Assembly: GCA_035222895.1 (NCBI GenBank)
Contig: JAVYIG010001834.1
Span: 230,466-294,465, forward strand
Length of the DNA: 64,000 bases
Direction: 5' to 3'
DNA from: Strongylocentrotus droebachiensis
Taxonomy: Eukaryota; Echinodermata; Echinoidea; Camarodonta; Strongylocentrotidae
Shown: piece by piece, positions 52,821-60,759 of the stretch
Layout: every line of letters begins with the position of its first letter
Numbering within the stretch: the first letter of the stretch is position 1
Notes under the pieces: model-generated
What the model saw: the letters and a program-made list of their open reading frames with translations, nothing else
The model's database searches: none
Told to the model about the DNA's origin: nothing
Program-made: the position numbers and the translations under genes

Positions 52821-52903
52821 TGTCGAAGATGAGATTCGAACTCTTGCGTACAAAAGGTGATGTATCTAAAGTCAGCGCCTCAGACCTCTCGGCCATCGCG
52901 CGA
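52821..52903 (-). pseudogene. tRNA-Leu(UAG)-like retro-pseudogene or SINE head
   Basis: Minus strand shows an A box TGGCCGAGAGG (complement of 52885-52895), D-arm context GTCTGAGGCGCTGA, an anticodon loop TTTAGAT (anticodon TAG, complement of 52866-52868), a long variable arm, and a perfect B-box form GAGTTCGAATC (complement of 52833-52843). This is a type II (Leu-like) layout. The acceptor and anticodon stems are poorly paired, and on the minus strand the 3' end runs directly into an A run and A/T-rich tail (52820-52775). Both facts argue for a retroposed, non-functional copy or SINE rather than a working tRNA. Confidence 0.6.
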
Positions 52904-53490
52904 TGTTAACATGCTTGGCAGTTTTGTACAATATATACATTAGATGGATTGAAACCGGCTTCGCGTGTGATGAATGCTTCGCAAAAGCTCTCTTTTACTT
53001 TTGCAATGCATATTGGCACGAACTTAGATCAAGATCTATCGGCAGATGTTGTTTTTTTGTTTTTGGAAGTTTATTTTCGTCTTCATGTCAACAATGCAAG
53101 ATAAAATTGTCGGTAAGATCGATCGAGATTGAAATTACCGACCAATCCTTCGCACACATACGGTAACCTCCATCGCTCAAACCATTTTTTAACATGTAAA
53201 CCTATGGGGTAACCATGGAGGCTGACCAACTATTTTTAATAACCATGGTTATTAAAAATATTGAAATGTTTTAAGCATGGTTACCGAGAATTTTACAGGA
53301 ACAGTTGAAGTTTATGAATGCAATTCGACCAATCAGATGGCTGGATTTCTTAAGTGAGGTATATAATTTATTTTATTCAGGCTTCGTATGTCTATCATCT
53401 CCTCCTTCACTCTGTTACTTGTATGCCTTAAGGCATGAAAAGCACAAGAATGATAACGACACAAACATGCTATAATACACTCTTTTCCCC
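52904..53490. other. Intergenic DNA and probable 3' untranslated region of the non-LTR element
   Basis: No coding signal recognised apart from short chance frames. It contains the nested palindrome at 53208-53285. The right part (about 53290-53490) follows the end of the retrotransposon frame on the minus strand and is probably its 3' untranslated region; the exact 3' end is not visible. Confidence 0.4.
53208..53285. other. Nested palindromes centred on CCATGG
   Basis: An outer pair, GGTAACCATG (53208-53217) and CATGGTTACC (53276-53285), encloses a perfect 30-bp palindrome at 53231-53260 (half-site TATTTTTAATAACCA, centre CCATGG). The motif AACCATGG therefore recurs in the outer and inner pairs. 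Could be a foldback remnant; no protein-binding role can be assigned from sequence. Confidence 0.7.
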
Positions 53491-54204
53491 TTATAATTCT
53501 TTATATCTTCCAGTACCTTTTATGAAGGCTAAAATTATTGAGCAGTTTTTTTCTTTTCCAAGTAGTTTTTTTAGGTTAGGATTCGTCACATGAAGTCTGC
53601 GCTACATACGATTCCTCTGTCTTTCATATTTAGGGCATGTTAACATAAAATGTTCGATAGTTTCGGAAAATATAACAATTGTCACATAGGCCCGTATCAT
53701 GCGTTTTTATTGAGTAATTGTTATAATTATGTATACACTTACCAAGACGGAATTGGTGTAAAATTATGTCATCCTTACGACAACAAAATTGTTTCATACA
53801 CGTATATTTTACATCTCGTTGTATTCTGTAGACAGGGGCGTACGCAGGATTTTTTCAAGGGGGGGGGGGGGGTTTAAATATTTTGCTCCCGAAAATTTGA
53901 AAATCGCGCCGGCCGAAAAGTCGCTCAGTGGGGGGGGGGGGGGGGGGGGGGGGGGGTAAGCGGACACTTTACACTTTACACTTTACACTTTACATACATA
54001 AAAATACCAAAGGGGGGGGGTTGAACCCCAAACCCCCCCCCCCCCCTCCCTGCGTACGCCCCTGGTTGTAGAGATACCTTTCTCGGCAGTTTCCCATATT
54101 TTCTGCCACGCAGTTTTATAAAAATCATCTCATTCACTCAAAAATTCTTGTCTGTTTTTATTGACAGAAATGTCTATATTGTTTTTCGAAGCCACTTGTT
54201 TAGC
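53491..54204 (-). pseudogene. Non-LTR retrotransposon ORF2, C-terminal part (disrupted)
   Basis: Minus-strand translation, outside the inserted MITE (53833-54064), gives residues following the RNase H domain, then HQFRLGKC and HDTGLCDNC, the cysteine-bearing tail typical of RNase H-carrying non-LTR retrotransposons, then CPKYERQRNRM in another frame. The frame ends at a TAA (complement of 53491-53493). In-frame stops and at least one frame change make it non-functional. It is continuous with 55276-55789 once the element at 54208-55272 is removed. Confidence 0.65.
53833..54064. mobile_element. 232-bp hAT-like MITE with G runs
   Basis: Perfect 16-bp terminal inverted repeats CAGGGGCGTACGCAGG (53833-53848) and its reverse complement (54049-54064). 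Flanks TCTGTAGA (53825-53832) and GTTGTAGA (54065-54072) agree at 6 of 8 positions, consistent with an aged 8-bp target duplication. The interior has two G runs (one over 20), a C run, and four tandem copies of a 7-bp motif (ACTTTAC, about 53967-53994). Inserted in the C-terminal coding region of the non-LTR retrotransposon. Confidence 0.85.
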
Positions 54205-54207
54205 TAA

Positions 54208-55272
54208 TGCAAGGGTCACTCTGTGGCCTGGACCCACCCTCCTCAGAGGTCGCCAAATATCGACGTCGACTCGACGCCTAAGCCTGACCCTGACCTATTT
54301 GTTGTTGTAGTGAAGTCCTAACGTTCGTTTTTCTTCATTGGGTGAAGCTTTACTATACAAATTGATGAAATGTGTGAAGCTTTGACGAGTAATTTGTTTT
54401 TTTCTGGTGATGTGACATCGAATCCAATCGGTCGCCTTGTTTGTTCAGGTGATGTGACATCGAAGCCACTACCGGTCGCGTCGAAAATATGTCGAAATCA
54501 TGTCGAAATCGTGCGTTTCAAAACAACTATTTAATTTTTATTCCGGTCACTCATGCACTCGCAGAGTGATCGTCCTGAGGTCACCGAACTTTTCTCCAGC
54601 GAAACTGATTTCGAGATTTCACGAGATCGTTTTCGAGTAGTCTACTAGTCTCCTACACATAACTAGTTGCGTGAGTATTCGCAGTATACGTGCCTGAAAG
54701 GCCAGCCTCAAGTCTGGAAACGAGACTAGTAGCCTACGAGCTGTCGGTATTGTACCAAGCATGCGCAGCGCAGATCGTGCCAAGTTTTGGCCCCAAGTTT
54801 TTGCGAGGTGAGTTGAAAAAAAATAGAAAGTTCAGAGTTTTCCGATCATTTTGAGACGGTACTACTCCGACCCTGTTTTACGATTGATTATTAACGAAAT
54901 CTGTGCATAAAACTTAGCCTATATTTTCGCGAGATTTCAATGTTTGAACTATGCAAATGGCCAGTATGGTGAAACAGTGGTGAAGCTTCAGACCGGCCGA
55001 AAACTTACAAAAGTGAAGCCTCACCTATGGAAAACTGACACAAGTGAAGCCTCACCTATGTAAAACTGACAAAAGTGAAGCATCACCTATGCAAATAATT
55101 CAAAGGGTGAAGCCTGGACTAACACATTTGCTGATAAGAGTGATGCTTTGCCTTTGTTTTTTGTAAAGCACATGAAGTGATGGTGAAACCCTGAGGTTAC
55201 AAATAATTGGCTCAGGTGAAGAAAGGTGATGACCTGAGGAGGGTGGGTCCAGGCCACAGAGTGACCCTTGCA
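54208..55272. mobile_element. 1,065-bp TIR element, PIF/Harbinger-like
   Basis: Both ends carry an identical 39-bp inverted repeat beginning TGCAAGGGTCACTCTGTGG (54208-54246 and 55234-55272). TAA flanks both sides (54205-54207 and 55273-55275), a 3-bp TWA-type duplication as in PIF/Harbinger. Removing the element and one TAA rejoins the RNase H reading frame on the minus strand (Ala-Asp-Ala-Leu-Ala-Lys). No transposase frame is visible, so it is non-autonomous. The interior has three 31-bp tandem copies (55000-55092, containing GTGAAGCCTCACCTATG), a 42-bp-spaced pair of GGTGATGTGACATCG (54406, 54448) and an inverted pair around CTACTAGTCTC (54642, 54723). Confidence 0.88.
55000..55092. repeat. 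Three 31-bp tandem copies inside the TIR element
   Basis: Copies at 55000-55030, 55031-55061 and 55062-55092, each beginning AAAACT(G/T)AC and containing AGTGAAGC(C/A)TCACCTATG. GTGAAGC recurs more loosely on both sides (about 54979, 55108 and 55216). Confidence 0.85.
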
Positions 55273-55275
55273 TAA

Positions 55276-55789
55276 AGCATCTGCCTCCTCATTGCCTGCT
55301 AGGCCACAATGCGCTGGAACCCATTCGAAATTTACTTCTATTGAAAAATAGATTAATTGCCATTAGCTTTCCGTATATCTTGACTATCATACTGTTTTCA
55401 TGGAAATGTCTGATGGCTTCTAAAGCCGAGTTGGAATCAGATAAAATTACTACAGCTATTGGGAGATGCTCCTCTACCCATTCTAAAGCTATTATGATCG
55501 CTGCTAGTTCAGAACTCATGATACTAACTTTACACATTTTGTACGTATGTCTTAGTTTCGGGATATAAAAAGGTAAACCTGTACTTCCATCTTGTAACCT
55601 GGAAGCATCTGTATAGATTCTAAGAAAATGAGACCATTTCTTTGTAATTACTTCATTCATTGGCATATATATTCTTGATTCTGTTGGAGATGAAAATGTC
55701 TTACTTACATTTTGTGTTTTATATTGCCAAACGGGTCTTCTTACAACACAGTCCACTTGTTTTTCGATAATATTACCTACTGCATACAT
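55276..55789 (-). pseudogene. Non-LTR retrotransposon RNase H domain (frameshifted)
   Basis: The minus-strand frame from 55789 shows the RNase H order: IYTDASR (catalytic Asp at about residue 61), SSELAAI (Glu at about 94), ILSDSNSAL (Asp at about 118). The last part of the domain, WVPAHCGLAGNEEAD, lies in a different frame (complement of about 55275-55325), after a one-base-type shift near the T run at about 55344. RNase H in non-LTR elements removes RNA from the RNA:DNA hybrid; this copy cannot make it. The domain is cut further by the TIR element at 54208-55272. Cellular RNase HI is excluded by the fused RT-type sequence upstream. Confidence 0.82.
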
Positions 55790-56033
55790 GGTTTCCTAGT
55801 TCTCTTTACCAAAGGACATTCACCTTTTTTCCCTGAAAATATTTCGTATTGCCAACATGGCACTAATATTCTTCTCGTGGAATGTGTTTCTTTTGCAGCC
55901 CGTAAGTAGAAATGGTATTTATCTACGAACATGCTTCTTCGTAGTTGTAAAGGAATTTCATTGCATTCCACTTGTAGAGCACTCAAAGATGTGCGATGCG
56001 CAGCACCTGTAATAATTTGAAGAGCTTGGTATT
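55790..56033 (-). pseudogene. Non-LTR retrotransposon, RT-to-RNase H linker region
   Basis: Minus strand encodes YQALQIITGA (after the RT thumb), SALQVECNEIPLQLRR, then a basic stretch into VKRTRKP, matching the usual order between the RT and RNase H of RNase H-bearing non-LTR elements. A frame change near 55785-55795 separates it from the RNase H frame. The upstream end is the target-site duplication of the hAT-like element at 56034. Confidence 0.75.
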
Positions 56034-57287
56034 CAGGCGCGCCGGAAGCAGTTTGGGATTGGGGGGGGGGGGGGGGGGGGGGGTGGGGGGGGGGCAAACA
56101 TTCCAGGGGGCTCACCTTCCAGGAGCAGTGCATGACGCCATGAGAAAAAACGTTACATGCAGGTCCCGCGAAACGTTGCAGAGCGCAAATTGGCGTGGGA
56201 TCCAGGGCATGAGCCTTGGCAGGGGGTCAAGGGGCTGAGCCTCCGGAAGCTCAGGGGGGGGGGGGAGAGCCCCCAGAAGCTCAGAGGTTTTAATATTTAA
56301 CTACGGTCAGATGAGCATCCAGGGGCCGCCTTAGGGCCCTTGGTGGGGTTCAGGGGGCAGAGCCCCCGGAAGCTCAGGGGTTTTAGGTATTTACTATCGG
56401 TCAGATGAGCATCCAGGGGCCCGCCTTAGGGTCCTTGCTGGAGTCCAGGGGGCAGAGCCCCCGAAAGCTCAGGGGTTTTAGGTATTTAATAACGGTCAGA
56501 TGAGCATCCAGGGGCTCGCCTTAGGGTCCTTGGTGGGGTCCAGGGGGCAGAGCCCCCGAAAGCTCAGGGGTTTTAGGTATTTAATAACGGTCAGATGAGC
56601 ATCCAGGGGCCCGCATTAGGGCCCTTAGTGGGGTTCCAGGGGGCAGAGCCCCCATAAGCTCTGGGGTTTTAGGCATTTTTTATACCTTATTTGTGACATT
56701 TGGAGGTCACTTATTTTTTCTCTCCGCCTTTCTTTCTTTTTATCTTTAACATACTTTTTCAAAAAGTGAGGGGAAGGGGGGGGGCGGGGCTCAGGCTCGA
56801 GCCCAGCCACTTTGCAAACCATGACATAAAGGCTTATTAACAAGCTTATTTTTCGCCCGACTGTAATTTGGGAATTTCTTTTTTTCCAACAAACGCATAA
56901 AAAGGTATGACTTTTAAAAAATGGAGAAAAAATACTGGAAAATGTCATAACAGCAACATTTGTAAATCACTGGTATCGAATAAGAAATTCCTCCCCCCCC
57001 CCTTCAGTACGCCAGCGTTTAAGCGTTTAGGGGCTCATGTCTTCTCACCCCTATAACAAAAAAATAGACACTCTTTCCCATTCTCGCACAATATGTCCAC
57101 GATATGCGCGTATCGCTATTATAAAGACCTCCATTGATAAATACTGTATAGGTGGCATATGCTTTTTTTTGGAGGGTGGGGGGGCGTTTTTGGGGGGCAA
57201 AAATGCGTTTTGCCCCCCCCCCCCACTATTTGACTGGGGGGGGGCAATCCCCCCCCCCCCCCTGCCCTCCCACTTCCGGCGCCTGTG
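56034..57287. mobile_element. 1,254-bp hAT-like element inside the RT
   Basis: An 8-bp perfect direct repeat TTGGTATT flanks it (56026-56033 and 57288-57295). The ends CAGGCGCGCCGGAAG and (reverse complement of the right end) CACAGGCGCCGGAAG match at 12 of 15 positions. On both sides the minus strand reads non-LTR RT sequence that joins across the repeat (KKLDSIQYQ and YQALQIITGA share Tyr-Gln). No transposase frame is apparent. Contents: long G and C runs (about 56060-56093, 57175-57262), a minisatellite of about 94 bp (56200-56680) and a piece similar to 60037-60085. Confidence 0.85.
56200..56680. repeat. Minisatellite of about 94 bp with GGGGGC hairpin
   Basis: GAGCATCCAGGGGC recurs at 56313, 56407, 56502 and 56597, giving a period of 94-95 bp; partial copies extend to both sides. 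Each repeat contains GGGGGCAGAGCCCCC or a close variant (a 6-bp stem with AGA loop), followed by GAAAGCTCAGGGGTTTTAGG. Confidence 0.88.
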
Positions 57288-57395
57288 TTGGTATTGTATT
57301 GAATCTAGTTTCTTTTTCAGATTATCACTAGCTCCTTCATATGCCTCACATCCGTAGTCCAATACTTCACCATTTCCAAGTTGCTCACCACACAA
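57288..57395 (-). pseudogene. Non-LTR retrotransposon RT, thumb-end fragment
   Basis: Minus strand encodes VLDYGCEAYEGASDNLKKKL then DSIQYQ, the conserved block at the end of RT in this class of elements. It is the upstream continuation of the fragment at 55790-56033. The catalytic RT motifs (the YxDD-type palm) are not present in the window for this copy; the sequence is cut off just upstream by the LTR-type sequence ending at 57406. Confidence 0.7.
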
Positions 57396-57405
57396 TCACC
57401 ACAGA

Positions 57406-57922
57406 TGATATCACAAAAACTATACTTGCATGGCTAGCACAAGCAGTGTTTAGGAATGTTCTCTGAGTGAATTGCAAAGAAATGAGATATTTCAAAGATT
57501 CTCCAAATGAGATGAAGGAGTTGATGAAAGAATTGAAATATATGAAATTCGCTCCCAGTGAATGCAGGAGACAATTATGGTAGTAGGGATGACGTTCTCA
57601 AATTAACGTGTTGCTTCGATGAAGAACTTTGAGAAGTCTCTTGAAGAGAGTTATAGAGAAGATGTTGTTTTCATCCTTCTTGGGAAGCACGATTAAAACA
57701 AAGAGAGTTCTATACCAGTTCATGAAAGTATAATGGTGAGTCACTGGTGATAACTGCAGTGTCCAGGGCCATTACGCCATTAAGCTGACACTTGTTGACA
57801 AATATATAGGGGTGGCAGTGCCTGGCATATGTCGGAGGGCAGTGTCCTCCCAAATTGGGTTTGCAAAATAACAAATGACATTGAGAAATGAAGAAGGATG
57901 AAATGAGGGTAATACTACATCA
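57406..57922 (-). repeat. Putative Ty3/gypsy LTR (about 517 bp)
   Basis: On the minus strand a purine tract AGAAGGGGGC (complement of 57923-57932) lies just downstream of the pol remnant and is followed at once by TGATGTAGTATTACCC, the expected polypurine tract/LTR junction. A matching end ...GATATCA (complement of 57406-57412) gives short inverted ends TGAT/ATCA. A TATATA stretch lies near 57804-57810. No second LTR is in the window, so the boundaries are inferred from one copy. Confidence 0.55.
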
Positions 57923-58004
57923 GCCCCCTTCTAGAACGTTGAATACAACTAAACGGGCGATAATAGAGAAAAAGTAATAGTCCGAATGAAAATATGAGAA
58001 TATC

Positions 58005-58361
58005 TCATTTGAAATGCCAAACTTGAACATAGCGCTTTGGGAAATGAACTTTTCTCCCTGAACGAGTTTGTCTGAGTTTGAGCTCGGCAGATGAAGAAGA
58101 AGGAGTTATAGAGGGCGTCAGAGGCTGAGAGGTTGGTATACTAGGTGATTGTAAAGGTTGAGGGTCCTGTGAGGGTGGTAGACAAGCTAGTTCCGCAGTA
58201 GCGATGGGCGGGTCTAAATATGCAGGTTTGAGACGGTCGAGACTTACAGTGTCTTGTCTTTCTTTGAATTGGATGTTGAAAAAATTGTCAGCTCGTCTGA
58301 TGACTTTGAATGGGCCATCATATGGTGGTTGGAGAGGTTTCCTGACAGCATCATGACGCAC
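58005..58361 (-). pseudogene. Ty3/gypsy Pol, integrase C-terminal domain
   Basis: Minus strand encodes RHDAVRKPLQPPYDGPFKVI and then DTVSLDRLKPAYLDPP, the conserved end of the metazoan Ty3/gypsy integrase, followed by a Pro/Ser/Thr-rich tail and a stop. The integrase inserts the element cDNA into host DNA. The neighbouring frame upstream overlaps it, and the region between the core and this domain is shortened (see 58362-59100). The polypurine tract and LTR follow about 75 bp downstream. Confidence 0.8.
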
Positions 58362-59100
58362 AAATACATGAGTACATGTTGTGAGATCAGGGTGGACTTG
58401 TCGTTTGCGCTGCCAAGAAGATGAGTTAGGGCTTGAAAGAGAAAAGATTCAAATTGTCGACCTCTGTCGGTAGTGATGGTTGAAGGGGCTCCGAAGCGAC
58501 ATACCCATTGCGAAATGAAAGCTTGAGCAACAGTCTCGGTTGATACGTCGGGAATTGGGATTGCCTCATGCCATCGAGTGAAACGGTCAACACAAGTGAG
58601 AAGATTATGCATTGCCATTTGAAGGAGGAAGATGTCCAACGAGATCGATGTGGACATGGTCGAATCTAGCGTCTGGTCTAGCGAAAGTCCCAATCGGTGT
58701 CTTGGTATGGTATGAAGATGTACTTTGCAACGTTGACACTGTAAGCAAGTTTTGGTCCAACTCCTCACATCCTTGTTGATTCCAGGCAATACAAATCGCT
58801 AGTGATGAGTTTTTGAGTTGCGTTGATGCCAGGATGAGATAGGTTGTGAAGAGCATCGAATACAAAACGTCGATATTTAGCTGGGATGTAAGGACGAGGA
58901 GTTGTAGTAGAAGTGTCACATAGAATGGTAGAGTTAGAAGCAGGGAGTGATAGAGGTTGAAGTGTGAGCAAGGTTGCAGTGAGTTGTTTGAGCTCCTCGT
59001 CATCCTCCTGTGCAGTGGCATAAATGTTAAGATTTGTGAGGTCCCAGTGCAAAAAATTACATCTTATAAAGAAGGAAGAAAAAAAAACTGTCGAGTATTC
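58362..59100 (-). pseudogene. Ty3/gypsy Pol, integrase zinc finger and core (frameshifted, deleted)
   Basis: Pieces in three minus-strand frames. HNLSHPGINATQKLI gives the HxxxH half of the zinc finger (about 58840-58870). CLQCQRC gives the CxxC half (about 58720-58750). DHVHIDLVG holds the first catalytic Asp (about 58640-58670). CVDRFTRW and TTDRGRQFES hold the second Asp (about 58460-58600). After LTHLLGS (about 58420) the sequence jumps to THVFVRHD, skipping the region that should contain the catalytic Glu. At least two frameshifts plus this deletion make it dead. No RT or protease is found further upstream. Confidence 0.8.
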
Positions 59101-59139
59101 AGCACAAGCTAATCGAGAAAGAGTGAAAAGTTCTTTCAA

Positions 59140-59813
59140 TTAAAGTAACATACTTTTAACATCTATAAATGGGAGCGAGCGTAGCGAGCGAGCTCTAGAG
59201 AAAATTAAAAAAAAGGGGTCTCTAAATCAACTTTAATAAGGGGTGCATGTTATGGAGAAGAAAAAAATAGGCACTTATCAAAAGGGAAAAGGACAGTTAT
59301 TAGAAAAGAAAAGGTGCTCGAGTCAAAATAAAAAGGGCAATTATCATAGGTGAAAATGGAACTTCTTGCATCTGAAAAGGGACACTCAACAGGCACTTGT
59401 GAGAATGGAAATGGTGAATCTGTTGAAGAAAGAGGGCACCTATCAGATTTTAATAGGGGCATTTATCAGATGCTAAAAGGGGCATTTTGATTAGGGGGAG
59501 GGACTCATATGAAAAAGAAAAGGGGCACTTATCCTCAGGAGATATGGTACTTATTAGAAAGGGGAAGGGGCACGTGTCAAGATAAAAGAGGCACTTATCA
59601 GAGGTGACAAGGGGCATTTAAGAGAAAGGGAATGGGGTTCTTATCAAGAAGGAAAAAGTACACTACTGAATAAAAAGGAAAGGGGCACGAGTCAAAATAA
59701 CAAGGGCAACAAATAAGAGGTGAAAAGGGGAATTGCTCGCACCCGGCCTGAAAAGCCGTAGGCCTACTCACCAAAAATAAAAAGAGAGGATAGGACAGTT
59801 ATTAGGAGAGAAA
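59140..59813. other. Decayed A/G-rich simple-motif region
   Basis: No gene recognised. From about 59,230 a loose motif of the form AAAAGGGGCACTTATCAGA recurs irregularly every 30-60 bp (for example 59269, 59444, 59462, 59519, 59590, 59607). Just before it is a small inverted motif GAGCGAGCGTAGCGAGCGAG (59172-59191). Short frames here simply follow the motif. Confidence 0.55.
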
Positions 59814-59877
59814 GGGGGCACTTGATCTATGTAAAAATGGGCTTTTGGGGAGTACCTGAAAAAGTGGGGGCAAAGTG

Positions 59878-59978
59878 CCCCCCTCCCCCCCCCCTCCCCC
59901 CCTCCCTCCCCCCTCCCCCCTCCCCCCCCCCCCTCCCCCCTCCCCCCCTCCCCCCTCCCCCCTCCCCCCTCCCCCCAC
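59878..59978. repeat. (CCCCCCT)n minisatellite, copy 1
   Basis: About 100 bp of C6-7T units on the plus strand, bordered on the left by GGGGGCAAAGTGCCCCC (a perfect 7-bp stem with AAG loop). Proline- or glycine-rich frames across it are artefacts of base composition. Confidence 0.92.
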
Positions 59979-60254
59979 CGGGAGTGCCGCCTCTGGCATA
60001 ATGGGCAAAAGTGTGAGAAAACCCCCGGCGGGAAAATCATGTCATTTCAGCAACATTTGTATATCACTTGTATCGTATTAGAAATAAACCACGTTTGAGT
60101 TTTATTTAGGGGGTCATCTGCCTGAACTACAAGACTACGTATATACTAGTTTTATTTAATTTTTAATCTGTTTCTATTTTGATTATTTGAATTTAAACGA
60201 CTTAAATTTCTATTCCTTAAATTCTATTATAAACGACTGATGTGGAAGACTAGT

Positions 60255-60394
60255 CAACGCACCCTTTCGGCAAAACGGGGGGGGGGCTTTGGACGAATGG
60301 TCGCGTTCCAGTCAATGCGACACTCCCAACGCACCCTATTGGCACAACAGGGGGCGGGGGCTTTGGACGAATGATCGCGTTCAAGTCAACGCGA
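60255..60394. repeat. 73-bp direct repeat pair, copy 1
   Basis: CAACGCACCCTTTCGGCAAA at 60255 and CAACGCACCCTATTGGCACA at 60328 each continue through a G run, CTTTGGACGAATG(G/A)TCGCGTT and GTCAA(T/C)GCGAC, followed by (GCGAC)n. The rest of 60060-60758 is AT-rich with no recognisable gene. Confidence 0.85.
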
Positions 60395-60759
60395 CGCGAC
60401 GCGACGCTACTCCCTTTCGACATAAGCCACTAACTTATCATTTTGTCTTGTATGTCAAACTTACCTGGCGCAGTGTCCTTTATTACAGAGATTGCAATTT
60501 TCCAATTCTCTTATACTAAAGTTATCGTTGAGCGCATTGTCTTCAACTTCGCTTGTATTTTTAATGGTATTTTTAGTTATCTCCTCTCTCCTTTTCCTTC
60601 TGTATGCTTCTTTCTTATCTACTCTTGAATCTATAGAATTTAAGCGAGTTCGTAATTATGATTTGCCCATGTGCAGATAAAGGTCATTCGTTCCCAAATT
60701 GTAAAACCGTTGAGACGAATACTCGTATCTTGCTCATGAAAGTTATGTAATTAGTATTC

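Noticed and set aside
52903..53166. 87-codon plus-strand frame
   Set aside because: No recognisable domain, no supporting context, and it starts next to a tRNA-like retro-pseudogene; treated as chance.
55341..55909. Plus-strand frames opposite the RNase H region
   Set aside because: Shadows of the minus-strand retrotransposon frame, which has recognisable domain motifs.
57051..57395. Single minus-strand gene at 57.05-57.40 kb
   Set aside because: It is a chimera of an RT fragment and the end of the hAT-like element; the 8-bp duplication at 57288-57295 marks the join.
59802..60081. Glycine- or proline-rich proteins at 59.8-60.1 and 61.5-61.8 kb
   Set aside because: Artefacts of the (CCCCCCT)n tract; the longest one (61282-61788, minus) is a read-through from retrotransposon sequence into the tract across the duplication junction.
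60289..60680. Plus-strand frames in the AT-rich part of the 1.75-kb duplication
   Set aside because: Identical in both copies because of the recent duplication, not selection; no motif recognised.
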